DNA from: an uncultured Oscillospiraceae bacterium
Lineage (GTDB): Bacteria; Bacillota; Clostridia; UBA1212; SIG427
Reading direction: 5' to 3'
Length of the DNA: 17,494 nt
NCBI GenBank assembly: GCA_902465325.1
Contig: CABQMV010000028.1
Span: forward strand, 1-17,494
The translations under genes and the position numbers were made by a program. Shown in pieces: positions 8,399 through 15,914 of this stretch. A model generated the notes under the pieces. That model searched no databases and was not told where the DNA came from. It worked only from the letters and a program-made list of their open reading frames with translations. The stretch's first letter is position 1, and each line of letters begins with the position of its first letter.

Positions 8399-8430
8399 GT
8401 AGTATAAATAGCTGTACTGATAATACCAAT

Positions 8431-8459
8431 TTGACAAGATCTCAGTTCCCAGATATAAT
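8431..8459 (+). promoter_or_regulatory. Perfect consensus sigma-A promoter of the CNNM/CorC gene
   Basis: TTGACA (8431-8436) and TATAAT (8454-8459) match the consensus in all twelve bases with a 17-nt spacer. The expected start is near 8466, about 33 nt before the ATG at 8499. Such a promoter predicts strong constitutive expression unless repressed; I see no clear operator. Confidence 0.85.
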
Positions 8460-8498
8460 AAATAAAAATTATTTTTTGAAAGGATTTGATTTTTCGCC

Positions 8499-9860
8499 AT
8501 GGGCGACGATGGAAGTATTCCCTTACAGTTACTTGTAATTGTCTTTTTAACTCTTTTAAACGCATTTTTTGCCGCCTCGGAGATAGCGATTTTATCGGTT
8601 AACGACGCCAGAATGAAAAAAATGGCGGAGGACGGCAACAAGAAAGCCAAAACACTACTCTCTTTTCTTAACAATTCCAGTAAAATGCTTTCTACGATTC
8701 AGGTGGGCGTCACTTTTTCCGGGTTTCTGGCAAGTGCTGTCGCCTCGGATTCATTTTCTGAAAGGCTTGCTAATTTTGTGATCCGTCAGTTTTCCTGGGG
8801 GACTTCGTATGCAGGTCTGATCAGGACCATTTCAATGGCTTTGATCACTATACTGCTTTCCTATTTTACTCTGGTATTTGGAGAGCTGGTTCCCAAACGG
8901 ATTGCAATGAAGAAAAGCGAAAAGTTGGCCCTGCACGCCGTAGGTACCTTAAAATTCACTTCTGTTATTTTTTCCCCTTTTGTAAAAATGCTTACCCTAT
9001 CTGTCAATGGGGTCCTTCGGCTATGCCGAATTAACCCGAATGACGAGGAGGAAGAAGTTACAGAAGAAGAAATCCGTCTTATGGTCAGCGAAGGTCAGGA
9101 GCAGGGCGTAATTGACGACAATGAAAGCGAAATGATCAATAACATATTGGAATTCAACGATATGACGGCTGCTGATATCATGACGCACCGAACCAACCTA
9201 ACCGCACTTCAAAAAAGTGCTACTTACCGTGAAGTATTTGATGTAGCCTGCAACCAACGGTATTCCAGAATTCCAGTATACGAAGATTCTATTGACAATA
9301 TCATTGGCATTATCCATATAAAAGACCTGCTGCGAATGAGAGAAGAAAGCAATTTTGATCTGACCCGTATTATACGTCCTGTCACCTACGTTGCCAGTAC
9401 GCAGAATATTGATGAGGTCTTTCGTGTTCTGAAAGAAGCCAGCACCCATCTGGCCGTTGTAGTAGACGAATACGGCGGCACCGAAGGAATTGTTACAATG
9501 GAAGATATTTTGGAGGAGCTGGTAGGAAACATCCGGGATGAATATGATGAAGACGAAGAATTTGAACATCCCATTGTAAAAGTAAGGGATGGAGAATACA
9601 TTATATCCGGTCTGGCTGAACTGGATGAAGTAGCAGACGCACTTGCCGTGGATCTGCCGCTGGATGAATACGATACTGCCAGCGGATTTGCCATTGGTTT
9701 GCTGGGAGAAATTCCGGATGAAGGAAGCACGCCTGAGTTTGAATATGAAGGATATCAATTTAAAGTTCTATCCAGCAGCGAGAAAATCATCAATTCGCTG
9801 AAAGCTGTCAAACAAAAAGCGGAAGAAGATCATTCCTTGCCGGAAGGAGCAGCCACATAA
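8499..9860 (+). CDS. CNNM/CorC-type membrane protein (hemolysin C family) with CBS pair
   Basis: A 453-residue inner-membrane protein of the CNNM/CorC family, whose members are linked to magnesium or sodium transport; old annotations call them hemolysins. The membrane DUF21 domain covers about 1-180 and shows NAFFAASEIA (21-30) and the GELVPKRIA motif (129-136). An acidic linker (181-190) leads to a CBS pair (about 225-340), with SRIPVYEDSIDNIIGIIH and VVDEYGGTEGIVTMEDILEELVG split between the two halves. A CorC/HlyC C-terminal domain follows (about 355-435). The start has AAAGGA upstream at a long 14-nt spacing; an in-frame TGA at 8487-8489 rules out an earlier start. The 3' end overlaps the convergent TraX-like gene by 53 bp. 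It seems monocistronic. Actual ion specificity cannot be read from the sequence. Confidence 0.93.
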   Translation: MGDDGSIPLQLLVIVFLTLLNAFFAASEIAILSVNDARMKKMAEDGNKKAKTLLSFLNNSSKMLSTIQVGVTFSGFLASAVASDSFSERLANFVIRQFSWGTSYAGLIRTISMALITILLSYFTLVFGELVPKRIAMKKSEKLALHAVGTLKFTSVIFSPFVKMLTLSVNGVLRLCRINPNDEEEEVTEEEIRLMVSEGQEQGVIDDNESEMINNILEFNDMTAADIMTHRTNLTALQKSATYREVFDVACNQRYSRIPVYEDSIDNIIGIIHIKDLLRMREESNFDLTRIIRPVTYVASTQNIDEVFRVLKEASTHLAVVVDEYGGTEGIVTMEDILEELVGNIRDEYDEDEEFEHPIVKVRDGEYIISGLAELDEVADALAVDLPLDEYDTASGFAIGLLGEIPDEGSTPEFEYEGYQFKVLSSSEKIINSLKAVKQKAEEDHSLPEGAAT

Positions 9861-10554
9861 AGCATATTAGCATCAAAATATAAAATACATAGACGATCCA
9901 TTTTAGCTTTACCCCTTCCTGACCGTTATACCTAGCAAGTAAAGGAAGGGGTAAAATACACCCTACCTGATAAATCATCATATCCAGTTCACTCTGACTC
10001 TCATAATTCATGAACTTGAATACCAGACCCACAATAAAAAACGCACCGAAAAGCGCCGTAATATAATAGGCCATTTTTCGGAAATCTTCTCTGAAAAGAT
10101 GAATGATAAAAACCAGTATAAAGGCAAAAGGCGCCCAGTAAAAATTAAAGAAATAAGTCAGGACACAAATCATAATGGCAAAAGCATATTTCATACGCTT
10201 TTCTTTTATTTTATCAAAGGTCGCAATGGCGCAAAGGCACATAAAAGCAGACAGCCCCGCACTGAAATACCCCGTAACAGTAGCTTTGTCGCCGTAAATC
10301 AGCTTCATAATGGCATGGTACGGAACTGCTGACAGCAGGGCAAAAATCAGAACTCTGATCACATAGCGATTCAAATTGCTGGTTCTGCGATATCCTTCTG
10401 TAATCAAAAAGGCATATATCGTGATAGAAGGGGTTCCTAAAATTCCGAAAAGATACTGCCAGATGGGCTGTTTCACAAGGCCAAACATCGTCAAATTCAG
10501 AATAACCATTGTTACCATCCCAAGAATTTTTAACATTGTAGCGTTCACTTTCAT
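9808..10554 (-). CDS. TraX-family membrane protein lacking the usual His motifs
   Basis: A 248-residue protein with about eight hydrophobic segments. The stretch ILGTPSITIYAFLITEGY (38-55), followed by RYVIRVLIFALLSAVPYH (63-80), matches the Gram-positive TraX pattern of a conserved fold near residues 35-80. NGQEGVKLKWIVYVFY (210-225) matches its C-terminal region. TraX was named for N-acetylation of F pilin; chromosomal members in Firmicutes have no firm role. Two features that I expect in the family are absent here: the N-terminal Asp-His pair is replaced by VILNLT (17-22), and the C-terminal Tyr-Pro-x-His is replaced by FYILML (224-229). This may be a non-catalytic member. An AGGAGAG box precedes the ATG. 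It is the last gene of the cyclophilin-galE-HdeD operon and its 3' end runs 53 bp into the convergent CNNM gene. Confidence 0.8.
   Translation of the reverse strand: MKVNATMLKILGMVTMVILNLTMFGLVKQPIWQYLFGILGTPSITIYAFLITEGYRRTSNLNRYVIRVLIFALLSAVPYHAIMKLIYGDKATVTGYFSAGLSAFMCLCAIATFDKIKEKRMKYAFAIMICVLTYFFNFYWAPFAFILVFIIHLFREDFRKMAYYITALFGAFFIVGLVFKFMNYESQSELDMMIYQVGCILPLPLLARYNGQEGVKLKWIVYVFYILMLICFMWLLLPARNDLLPLFV
9908..9955. repeat. 13-bp perfect inverted repeat inside the TraX-like gene, just past the CNNM stop
   Basis: TTTACCCCTTCCT (9908-9920) and AGGAAGGGGTAAA (9943-9955) are perfectly complementary around a 22-nt loop. The structure lies 48 nt after the stop of the rightward CNNM gene, so it could form the 3' end of that mRNA or shield it. 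No U-run follows on either strand, so it is not a classical intrinsic terminator. It is also coding sequence for LPLLARYNGQEGVKLK in the TraX-like protein, and could be partly a coding accident. Confidence 0.6.
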
Positions 10555-10569
10555 ATTTCTCTCTCCTGT

Positions 10570-11103
10570 CTATCTTCTGTTGATAAAAAATTCCAGAATT
10601 GTATCCACTCCGATGCTACTCATCAACATACCGGATAAAAACCAAATATATTCATAGGATTGAAAAGGATTGCCCAATAAAAGAAACGCCCATACCAAAT
10701 TCACCAATCCTTCCAAAGGCATGAGCCACCACCGTCTGACCTCCAATGCCTTCAACTGAATTCCGCCGCTGATCTGAGAGGCAGCAGTGACCAGAGCCCA
10801 CAGTCCAAAAGTAATAGAAAGCCGCTCGTCCGTAAACTGCTCTTCCGATAAAAACAAAACAGACAGTCCTATGAAAAACTGCAGGAAGCCCTGAGTAAGA
10901 ACCCAGCCGGGGCGAAAATAACCCCGGCGGTTTTCAACAAATGCAATCATATAAACAATACCGCATACCAGAAGCGAATACTGAAGAAATCCCTTTGTAC
11001 CCCCCAGAAATTCTGCTGAATTGAAAAGCACTATAAATGCGGGAAGGAACATAAGCAGCCCCGCAAAGATCGTAACAGCAATTCCGCTCCTGTACCGATT
11101 CAT
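10570..11103 (-). CDS. HdeD/DUF308-like membrane protein
   Basis: A 177-residue protein with about six hydrophobic segments, arranged as three helix pairs. It looks like the DUF308/HdeD family: an N-terminal RYRSGIAVTIFAGLLMFLP, an internal segment GFLQFFIGLSVLFL, and the C-terminal WWLMPLEGLVNLVWAFLLLG with a final GVDTILEFF. E. coli HdeD is tied to acid resistance, but in Firmicutes these proteins have no established function. The ATG at 11103 lies 3 nt after the galE stop and its ribosome site, GGAGG, sits inside the end of galE about 11 nt upstream. It is followed 15 nt later by the TraX-like gene, so both are probably made from the cyclophilin-galE transcript. Confidence 0.75.
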   Translation of the reverse strand: MNRYRSGIAVTIFAGLLMFLPAFIVLFNSAEFLGGTKGFLQYSLLVCGIVYMIAFVENRRGYFRPGWVLTQGFLQFFIGLSVLFLSEEQFTDERLSITFGLWALVTAASQISGGIQLKALEVRRWWLMPLEGLVNLVWAFLLLGNPFQSYEYIWFLSGMLMSSIGVDTILEFFINRR

Positions 11104-11106
11104 GAC

Positions 11107-12114
11107 CTAGAAGCCCTCCGGGTTCTTAGATTGCCACATCCAACTGTCTCTGCACATACTGTCCAGCTCCAGCTCCGCCTTCCAGCCAAATAACTGCTCT
11201 GCCTTGGAAGGGTCTGCATAACAGGCGGCAATATCCCCCAGACGTCTGGCCTCGACCCGATAGGGAACGTCCACATGGTTTACCTCCGCAAAAGTGCGGA
11301 TAAGCTCCAGCACACTGTAGCCATGCCCTGTCCCCAAATTCACCGCCTCTACCTTTTGGTTCTCTGCGGCATAGGCAATGGCTTTTACATGCCCTTTGGC
11401 CAGATCGACCACATGAATATAATCTCTTACCCCTGTACCGTCCTTCGTAGGATAATCTGTACCGAAAACAGATACATAGGGAAGCCTTCCCACTGCTACC
11501 TGCGTAATCTTCGGCATAATATTATTGGGAATTCCCTTGGGATTCTCCCCTATCAGCCCGCTCTCATGAGCGCCCACAGGATTAAAATACCGCAGCAGTA
11601 CAATGGACCATTCCGGATCCGATACCCAGAGATCTTTTAAAATTTCCTCAATCATAAGCTTTGTTCTGCCATAGGGATTGGTAACCGACAGGGGAAAATC
11701 CTCCCGTATCGGTACCGTAGCGGGATCGCCGTAAACAGTCGCGGAAGAGCTGAACACAAGCTGCTTACAGCCGTGCGCCTTCATGGTTTCCAGCAGACAA
11801 AGCGTCCCCGTAATATTATTATGGAAATACATCAGAGGCTTCTCTACAGACTCCCCAACAGCCTTATATCCGGCAAAATGAATCACAGAATCAATTTTAT
11901 TTTCACTGAAGATACGGTTCAGCGCTTCCTTATCCAGCATATCGCATTCATAAAAGGGGAAGTCTTTCTCCGTTATTTTTTTTACCCGCTCAATGGAGTC
12001 CGAACTGCTGTTATAAAAATTATCAAATACAACAATATGATGCCCTGCGTTTAAAAGCTCTACGCAGGTATGGGTGCCGATATAACCGGCTCCTCCAGTG
12101 ACCAGTACATTCAT
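11107..12114 (-). CDS. galE: UDP-glucose 4-epimerase
   Basis: Interconverts UDP-glucose and UDP-galactose with bound NAD; it serves galactose use and supplies UDP-galactose for surface polysaccharides. It has 335 residues, normal for GalE. The Rossmann motif GGAGYIGTH is at 7-15. The catalytic set is visible as Ser124 in SSSATVYG, Tyr148 in NPYGRTK and Lys152. Further conserved segments are RYFNPVGAHESG and the GTGVRDYIHVVDLA stretch. An in-frame start 90 nt upstream (12204) would add a basic tail overlapping the cyclophilin gene; I reject it because the ATG at 12114 begins MNVLVTGGAG as in the family and has an AGGAGG box 8 nt upstream. It starts 4 nt after the cyclophilin stop. No other Leloir-pathway gene is visible here. 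Confidence 0.96.
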   Translation of the reverse strand: MNVLVTGGAGYIGTHTCVELLNAGHHIVVFDNFYNSSSDSIERVKKITEKDFPFYECDMLDKEALNRIFSENKIDSVIHFAGYKAVGESVEKPLMYFHNNITGTLCLLETMKAHGCKQLVFSSSATVYGDPATVPIREDFPLSVTNPYGRTKLMIEEILKDLWVSDPEWSIVLLRYFNPVGAHESGLIGENPKGIPNNIMPKITQVAVGRLPYVSVFGTDYPTKDGTGVRDYIHVVDLAKGHVKAIAYAAENQKVEAVNLGTGHGYSVLELIRTFAEVNHVDVPYRVEARRLGDIAACYADPSKAEQLFGWKAELELDSMCRDSWMWQSKNPEGF

Positions 12115-12118
12115 CTGT

Positions 12119-12601
12119 TTACGCCTCCTCAACGGTAATTTTTTTAATAACCTGCGGTGTAATCGGTTTATCGTTCCGATCCGTCTCACAGGCAGCAATG
12201 GCATCTACCGTATCCATGCCCTCCGTAACTGTGCCGAAAGCAGCATACTGTCCGTCCAGATGCGGCGCATCCTCATGCATAATAAAAAACTGTGAGCCTG
12301 CGGAGTCCGGATGCATAGCCCTGGCCATGGAAATCACGCCCCGCTGATGTTTAATAGGATTCGGCACGCCGTTGCTTTCAAACTCACCTTTAATTGTATA
12401 GCCGGGCCCTCCTGTTCCGTTTCCCTTGGGACAACCACCCTGAATCATAAATCCTGAAATCACGCGATGAAAGGTCAGTCCGTCATAGAAACCCTGGTTG
12501 GCCAGCTTAACAAAATTCTTTACCGTTTCCGGGGCAGCCTCTGCATTCAGCTCCAATAAGATCCGGCTGCCGTTTTCCATCTCAATAACTGCTCTGGTCA
12601 C
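12119..12601 (-). CDS. Cyclophilin-type peptidyl-prolyl cis-trans isomerase
   Basis: A 160-residue cytoplasmic cyclophilin with no signal peptide, expected to speed proline isomerisation in folding proteins. The active-site arginine is Arg46 in FHRVISGFMIQGG (44-56), and GSQFFIMHEDAPHLDGQYAAFG (102-123) provides the Gln-Phe-Phe site. The position of the cyclosporin-contacting Trp in human CypA is His114 here, as in many bacterial forms. The start codon is GTG at 12601: the frame begins MTRAVIEMENG and AAAGGATG lies about 10 nt upstream; the ATG within that stretch is in another frame. It is the first gene of the operon with galE, the HdeD-like and TraX-like genes. The promoter lies at 12643-12671. 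Confidence 0.94.
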   Translation of the reverse strand: MTRAVIEMENGSRILLELNAEAAPETVKNFVKLANQGFYDGLTFHRVISGFMIQGGCPKGNGTGGPGYTIKGEFESNGVPNPIKHQRGVISMARAMHPDSAGSQFFIMHEDAPHLDGQYAAFGTVTEGMDTVDAIAACETDRNDKPITPQVIKKITVEEA

Positions 12602-12642
12602 CTACAAACACCATCCTTTTATACATTTATTCTCAAGGTAAA

Positions 12643-12671
12643 ATTATACTATTTTCTTTGGGGAAAAACAA
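12643..12671 (-). promoter_or_regulatory. Sigma-A promoter of the cyclophilin-galE operon
   Basis: On the minus strand, TTGTTT (12671-12666) and a perfect TATAAT (12648-12643) are separated by 17 nt. Transcription would begin near 12636, about 35 nt before the GTG at 12601. Confidence 0.7.
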
Positions 12672-12688
12672 CATTTTCTGTGTGAACG

Positions 12689-12698
12689 ATTTGCAAAT
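12689..12698. promoter_or_regulatory. Palindrome between divergent promoters, possible operator
   Basis: ATTTGCAAAT is a perfect 10-bp palindrome placed between the -35 boxes of the two divergent promoters, 17 nt beyond the minus-strand -35 and 8 nt before the plus-strand -35. The position suits a regulator of both operons, but ten A/T-rich bases can arise by chance and no known box is recognised. Confidence 0.25.
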
Positions 12699-12706
12699 AC
12701 GAGCAG

Positions 12707-12735
12707 TTGCCTTTTACGGCATTATATGCTATGAT
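12707..12735 (+). promoter_or_regulatory. Sigma-A promoter of the Na/Pi cotransporter gene
   Basis: TTGCCT (12707-12712) and TATGAT (12730-12735) are 17 nt apart, and TGC before the -10 gives an extended -10 box. Transcription would begin near 12742, about 33 nt before the ATG at 12775. This excludes the in-frame ATG at 12658, which lies upstream of the promoter. Confidence 0.7.
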
Positions 12736-12774
12736 TCCATTGTTTCAGCAACAATATTGACTGGAGGATTTTAC

Positions 12775-14523
12775 ATGGATATATTCGGAGTATTGACCAT
12801 GCTAGGAGGACTGGCCCTGTTTCTGTTTGGGATGAATGTAATGGGAACTGGTCTGGAGAAGGTATCAGGCGGCACGCTGGAGCGTACCCTGGAAAAAATG
12901 ACAGATAACCGTGTGAAAGCCCTTGGACTTGGACTTGCTGTAACAGCTGTTATACAGTCTTCGTCAGCTACTACAGTAATGGTAGTAGGACTCGTAAATT
13001 CCGGAATCATGAAGCTCTCCCAGTCCGTAGGCATTATCATGGGAGCAAATATCGGTACCACCGTCACGGCCTGGCTGCTGAGCCTTACCGGTATACAAAG
13101 CGACAATGTATTAATACAGCTTCTTAAGCCCAGCTCTTTTGCTCCCGTCTTTGCCATCATAGGAGTTATGATGATCAGCTTCTCTAAAAGGAGCAAAAAG
13201 AAAGATATTGGCAGTATTCTAATTGGCTTTGCTGTCTTAATGATCGGAATGGATATTATGAGCTCTGCGGTAGAGCCTTTATCTCAAAATCAGCAGTTTA
13301 CCGGTTTCCTGACAATGTTCTCAAATCCGCTGTTTGGTATTCTTGCAGGCGCACTGTTTACAGCGATTATACAAAGCTCCTCTGCTTCGGTAGGCATATT
13401 ACAGGCTCTATGTGTAACCGGAGGTATTACCTACGGCTCTGCGATCCCCATTATCATGGGACAGAACATCGGAACCTGTATTACGGCCCTTCTCTCCTGT
13501 ATCGGTGCTAATAAAAACGCCAAAAGAGCCGCTATGATCCACCTCTATTTTAACCTGATCGGCACCACTATTTTTCTGATTCTGTTTTATTCCCTGGACG
13601 CAATTCTTCAATTTGATTTTATCACTCAGTCTATCGGAGCCAAAGATGTGGCACTGGTTCATTCCTTCTTTAATATTGTTTCCACCCTGCTGCTGCTTCC
13701 TTTCTCAAAGCAGCTGTGCAAATTGGCCGAAATTACAGTTAAAGAAAAAGATAACACCAGCATCACGCCTCCTATTTTGGATGAGCGTTTCCTTAATACA
13801 CCGGCCTTTGCCATGTCTCAGTGTCAAAATGTAGCCCGTAAAATGGCAGGGATTTCCCATGATGCAATTATTACTGCAATTGATAATCTATATACCTATT
13901 CTGACTCCATGAAGACAAACATAGAAGAGCGCGAAACCTTTGTGGACAGGTATGAGGACGCTCTGGGCACCTATCTGGTAAAACTGAGCACACAGGATAT
14001 TTCCCAGAAAGACAGTCATGAAATTTCAAAGCTGCTCCATGTAATCGGAGATTTTGAAAGAATTTCTGACCATGCTGTAAACCTTGTCCGCACCTCCAAG
14101 GAAATCCGGGATAAAAATGTAAAGTTTTCTGTAGACGCCCAGAAAGGGCTGGCCGTTATGATCAGCGCCTTGAAGGAAATTCTGCAGATTACCACGGACG
14201 CTTTTTGCGAGAACGATATGGAGCTGGCAAAGCATGTAGAACCGCTGGAACAGGTTATCGACGGCCTGAGAACCGAGTTAAAGGCCAAGCATGTCCAGCG
14301 ACTGCAGGAAGGGAACTGTACCATTGAGCTGGGCTTCATCTTTTCCGATATTTTGAATAACTTTGAAAGAATATCAGACCACTGCTCCAATATCGCAGTC
14401 TGCATTATCCAAATTGATCAGGATATGCTGGACACCCATGAGTATTTGAACAGAGCAAAATCCGGCACGCCTGAGTTTATGAAGGAATATAACAATTATA
14501 AGGATAAATATTACATTGAATAA
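12775..14523 (+). CDS. Na/Pi cotransporter with C-terminal PhoU-like domain
   Basis: A 582-residue membrane protein that probably imports or balances phosphate with sodium. Two repeated transport halves carry the paired signature QSSSATT (61-67) and QSSSASVG (200-207), with matching MGANIGT (89-95) and MGQNIGT (228-234) motifs, which is the inverted-repeat layout of the NptA/SLC34-type family. A hydrophilic C-terminal part (about 345-575) is helical with two similar segments, both containing DFERISDH or NNFERISDH, as in PhoU-type domains. GGAGG lies 7 nt before the ATG at 12775, and the promoter at 12707-12735 supports this start over a longer in-frame one. The amidohydrolase gene follows 17 nt later, probably on the same mRNA. 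Confidence 0.93.
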   Translation: MDIFGVLTMLGGLALFLFGMNVMGTGLEKVSGGTLERTLEKMTDNRVKALGLGLAVTAVIQSSSATTVMVVGLVNSGIMKLSQSVGIIMGANIGTTVTAWLLSLTGIQSDNVLIQLLKPSSFAPVFAIIGVMMISFSKRSKKKDIGSILIGFAVLMIGMDIMSSAVEPLSQNQQFTGFLTMFSNPLFGILAGALFTAIIQSSSASVGILQALCVTGGITYGSAIPIIMGQNIGTCITALLSCIGANKNAKRAAMIHLYFNLIGTTIFLILFYSLDAILQFDFITQSIGAKDVALVHSFFNIVSTLLLLPFSKQLCKLAEITVKEKDNTSITPPILDERFLNTPAFAMSQCQNVARKMAGISHDAIITAIDNLYTYSDSMKTNIEERETFVDRYEDALGTYLVKLSTQDISQKDSHEISKLLHVIGDFERISDHAVNLVRTSKEIRDKNVKFSVDAQKGLAVMISALKEILQITTDAFCENDMELAKHVEPLEQVIDGLRTELKAKHVQRLQEGNCTIELGFIFSDILNNFERISDHCSNIAVCIIQIDQDMLDTHEYLNRAKSGTPEFMKEYNNYKDKYYIE

Positions 14524-14540
14524 AAGGAGTTTTGACATCC

Positions 14541-15350
14541 ATGGAATATATAGACTTTCACACCCATATTTTTCCTGAAAAGGTAGCGCCTAAGGCCGTG
14601 GGAAAGCTGGAAAAAATATCTGGAATACAGCCCTTTACCGACGGAACCTTAAAGGATACTGCAGAAAAAATGGAGCTGTGCGGAGTCAGCCGTTTTGTTT
14701 GTCTAAACATTGCTACTGCGCCTGGACAGGAGGCAACGATTAACCAGGTAGCCTCTCAGGTAACGGAAACCTATCCTCAAAAAATACTGTCCCTTGGATC
14801 TGTACACCCCAAAAGCGGTGACATAGATGCTGAACTGGAACGGATTGCTGCCCTAGGGCTCCCCGGTATCAAGCTGCACCCTGACTATCAGAATTTTATG
14901 ATTGACTCGCCGGAAGCTTTTCCCATATACAATAAATGTTCTGAACTGGGACTGTTTATTGTATTTCATGCGGGCTGGGACTGCTACAGCCCCAATTGTA
15001 TCCATGCTGTTCCAGAGGCCTCTGCCCGGGTGGCCAAACATTTCCCGAAGCTGAAAATGATACTGGCCCACTTCGGCGGCCTGCGCCTTTGGGAAGAGGT
15101 AAACACCTATTTGATCGGTCTGGAAAACGTGTATCTGGATACTGCCATGTGCGCTACCTTTGATATGGACAGAAATCTGGCAGCTCATATGCTGCTGCGG
15201 CACCCCTCTGAAAATATTTTTATGGGCAGCGATTGTCCCTGGGAGGATCCCCGCCGTTCAATCCAATACATTGAATCCCTTTCCGTTTCAGACGACAGAA
15301 AGGAAAAAATATACTGTCAAAATGCACTTAGCTTTTTAAATTGGAAGTAA
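14541..15350 (+). CDS. Amidohydrolase-2 family metal-dependent hydrolase
   Basis: A 269-residue TIM-barrel hydrolase of the amidohydrolase superfamily (related to decarboxylases such as ACMSD). The metal site is visible: HTH (7-9), His113 in KLHPDY, His143 in FHAGW, His177 in AHFGG and Asp231 in GSDCPW. The substrate is unknown. A TTG at 14532 would also open the frame, but AAGGAG (14524-14529) is only 2 nt before it and 11 nt before the ATG at 14541, so I choose the ATG. It follows the Na/Pi cotransporter by 17 nt. Its end overlaps the convergent phosphatase gene by 23 bp. I see no terminator after it. Confidence 0.9.
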   Translation: MEYIDFHTHIFPEKVAPKAVGKLEKISGIQPFTDGTLKDTAEKMELCGVSRFVCLNIATAPGQEATINQVASQVTETYPQKILSLGSVHPKSGDIDAELERIAALGLPGIKLHPDYQNFMIDSPEAFPIYNKCSELGLFIVFHAGWDCYSPNCIHAVPEASARVAKHFPKLKMILAHFGGLRLWEEVNTYLIGLENVYLDTAMCATFDMDRNLAAHMLLRHPSENIFMGSDCPWEDPRRSIQYIESLSVSDDRKEKIYCQNALSFLNWK

Positions 15351-15795
15351 CAGCTTTCAAAAAACCCCGACAGCCTTCATCGATATCCCCGTAGGTATCT
15401 TCAAAATTTCCGGTATACCAGGGATCGGCAATGTCGGCTCCCTTTCTGACAGTAAAATCTAAAAGCTTACAGATCTTTCCGTCCGGATCTCCCCCTGTAA
15501 TCCTTTTTATATTTTGGATATTCCAGTTATCCATACCAATAATCCAATCATATTTTCCGTAATCGGCGTTAGTCATCTGTACGGCGAAATGCTGTCCTGC
15601 CGGAATTCCCTTTTTCGCCAGTATTTTTCTTGTCCCGGGATGTACGGGATTTCCAATTTCTTCTGTGCTGGTGGCCGCCGACTCTATTAAAAATTGCCGG
15701 GAAAGCCCTGCCTCTGCAGTCAAATGCTTCATAACAAATTCCGCCATTGTGGAACGACAGATATTGCCGTGGCACACAAAAAGTATTCTAATCAT
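15328..15795 (-). CDS. Low-molecular-weight protein tyrosine phosphatase
   Basis: A 155-residue cytoplasmic phosphatase of the LMW-PTP family. The P-loop CHGNICRS begins at Cys8 (nucleophile) and includes Arg14; the general acid is Asp124 in DPWYTGNFE. Length and motifs show an intact enzyme. An AAGGAG box lies about 10 nt upstream of the ATG. The start codon lies 163 bp from the integrase stop, so a Tn916-like element end sits within its upstream region and may have changed its promoter. No good promoter is seen; a weak extended -10 (TGCTACGAT, near 15880-15888) is the best candidate. Its 3' end overlaps the convergent amidohydrolase gene by 23 bp. LMW-PTPs next to capsule genes act on tyrosine kinases, but there is none here. 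Confidence 0.93.
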   Translation of the reverse strand: MIRILFVCHGNICRSTMAEFVMKHLTAEAGLSRQFLIESAATSTEEIGNPVHPGTRKILAKKGIPAGQHFAVQMTNADYGKYDWIIGMDNWNIQNIKRITGGDPDGKICKLLDFTVRKGADIADPWYTGNFEDTYGDIDEGCRGFLKAVTSNLKS

Positions 15796-15914
15796 CTATT
15801 CAAAACTCCTTGAAAATACTGTATTTCCTTGATTTATCGGTACTTTCCTTGCTTCTTCATTTCCTCTTGTCTGTGGCATATCGTAGCATAAATTCGCACA
15901 TCTTTTCCCTCAAA
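15796..15914. other. Host/element junction region upstream of the phosphatase gene
   Basis: A 119-nt stretch without a gene, between the phosphatase start and the first DR2-like repeat. The boundary of the inserted element must lie in it or very close, but without the other end of the element or an empty-site comparison I cannot place it. It contains a 13-nt palindrome AAATAC-T-GTATTT (15814-15826) flanked by two direct TCCTTGA copies (15807-15813 and 15826-15832), with a third TTCCTTG at 15845-15851, about 19-20 nt apart. These could be protein sites, an att core or chance. Confidence 0.45.

Noticed and set aside
9198..9758. A 186-codon open frame on the minus strand opposite the CNNM gene
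   Set aside because: It is a shadow of the CBS region, with no ribosome site and no recognisable domain.
11107..12204. A 30-residue N-terminal extension of GalE
   Set aside because: It overlaps the cyclophilin gene in another frame, is basic and unlike GalE, and the ATG at 12114 has a proper AGGAGG site.
12658..12774. A 39-residue N-terminal extension of the Na/Pi cotransporter
   Set aside because: It lies upstream of and across the promoter; the family-like start MDIFGVL at 12775 has GGAGG 7 nt before it.
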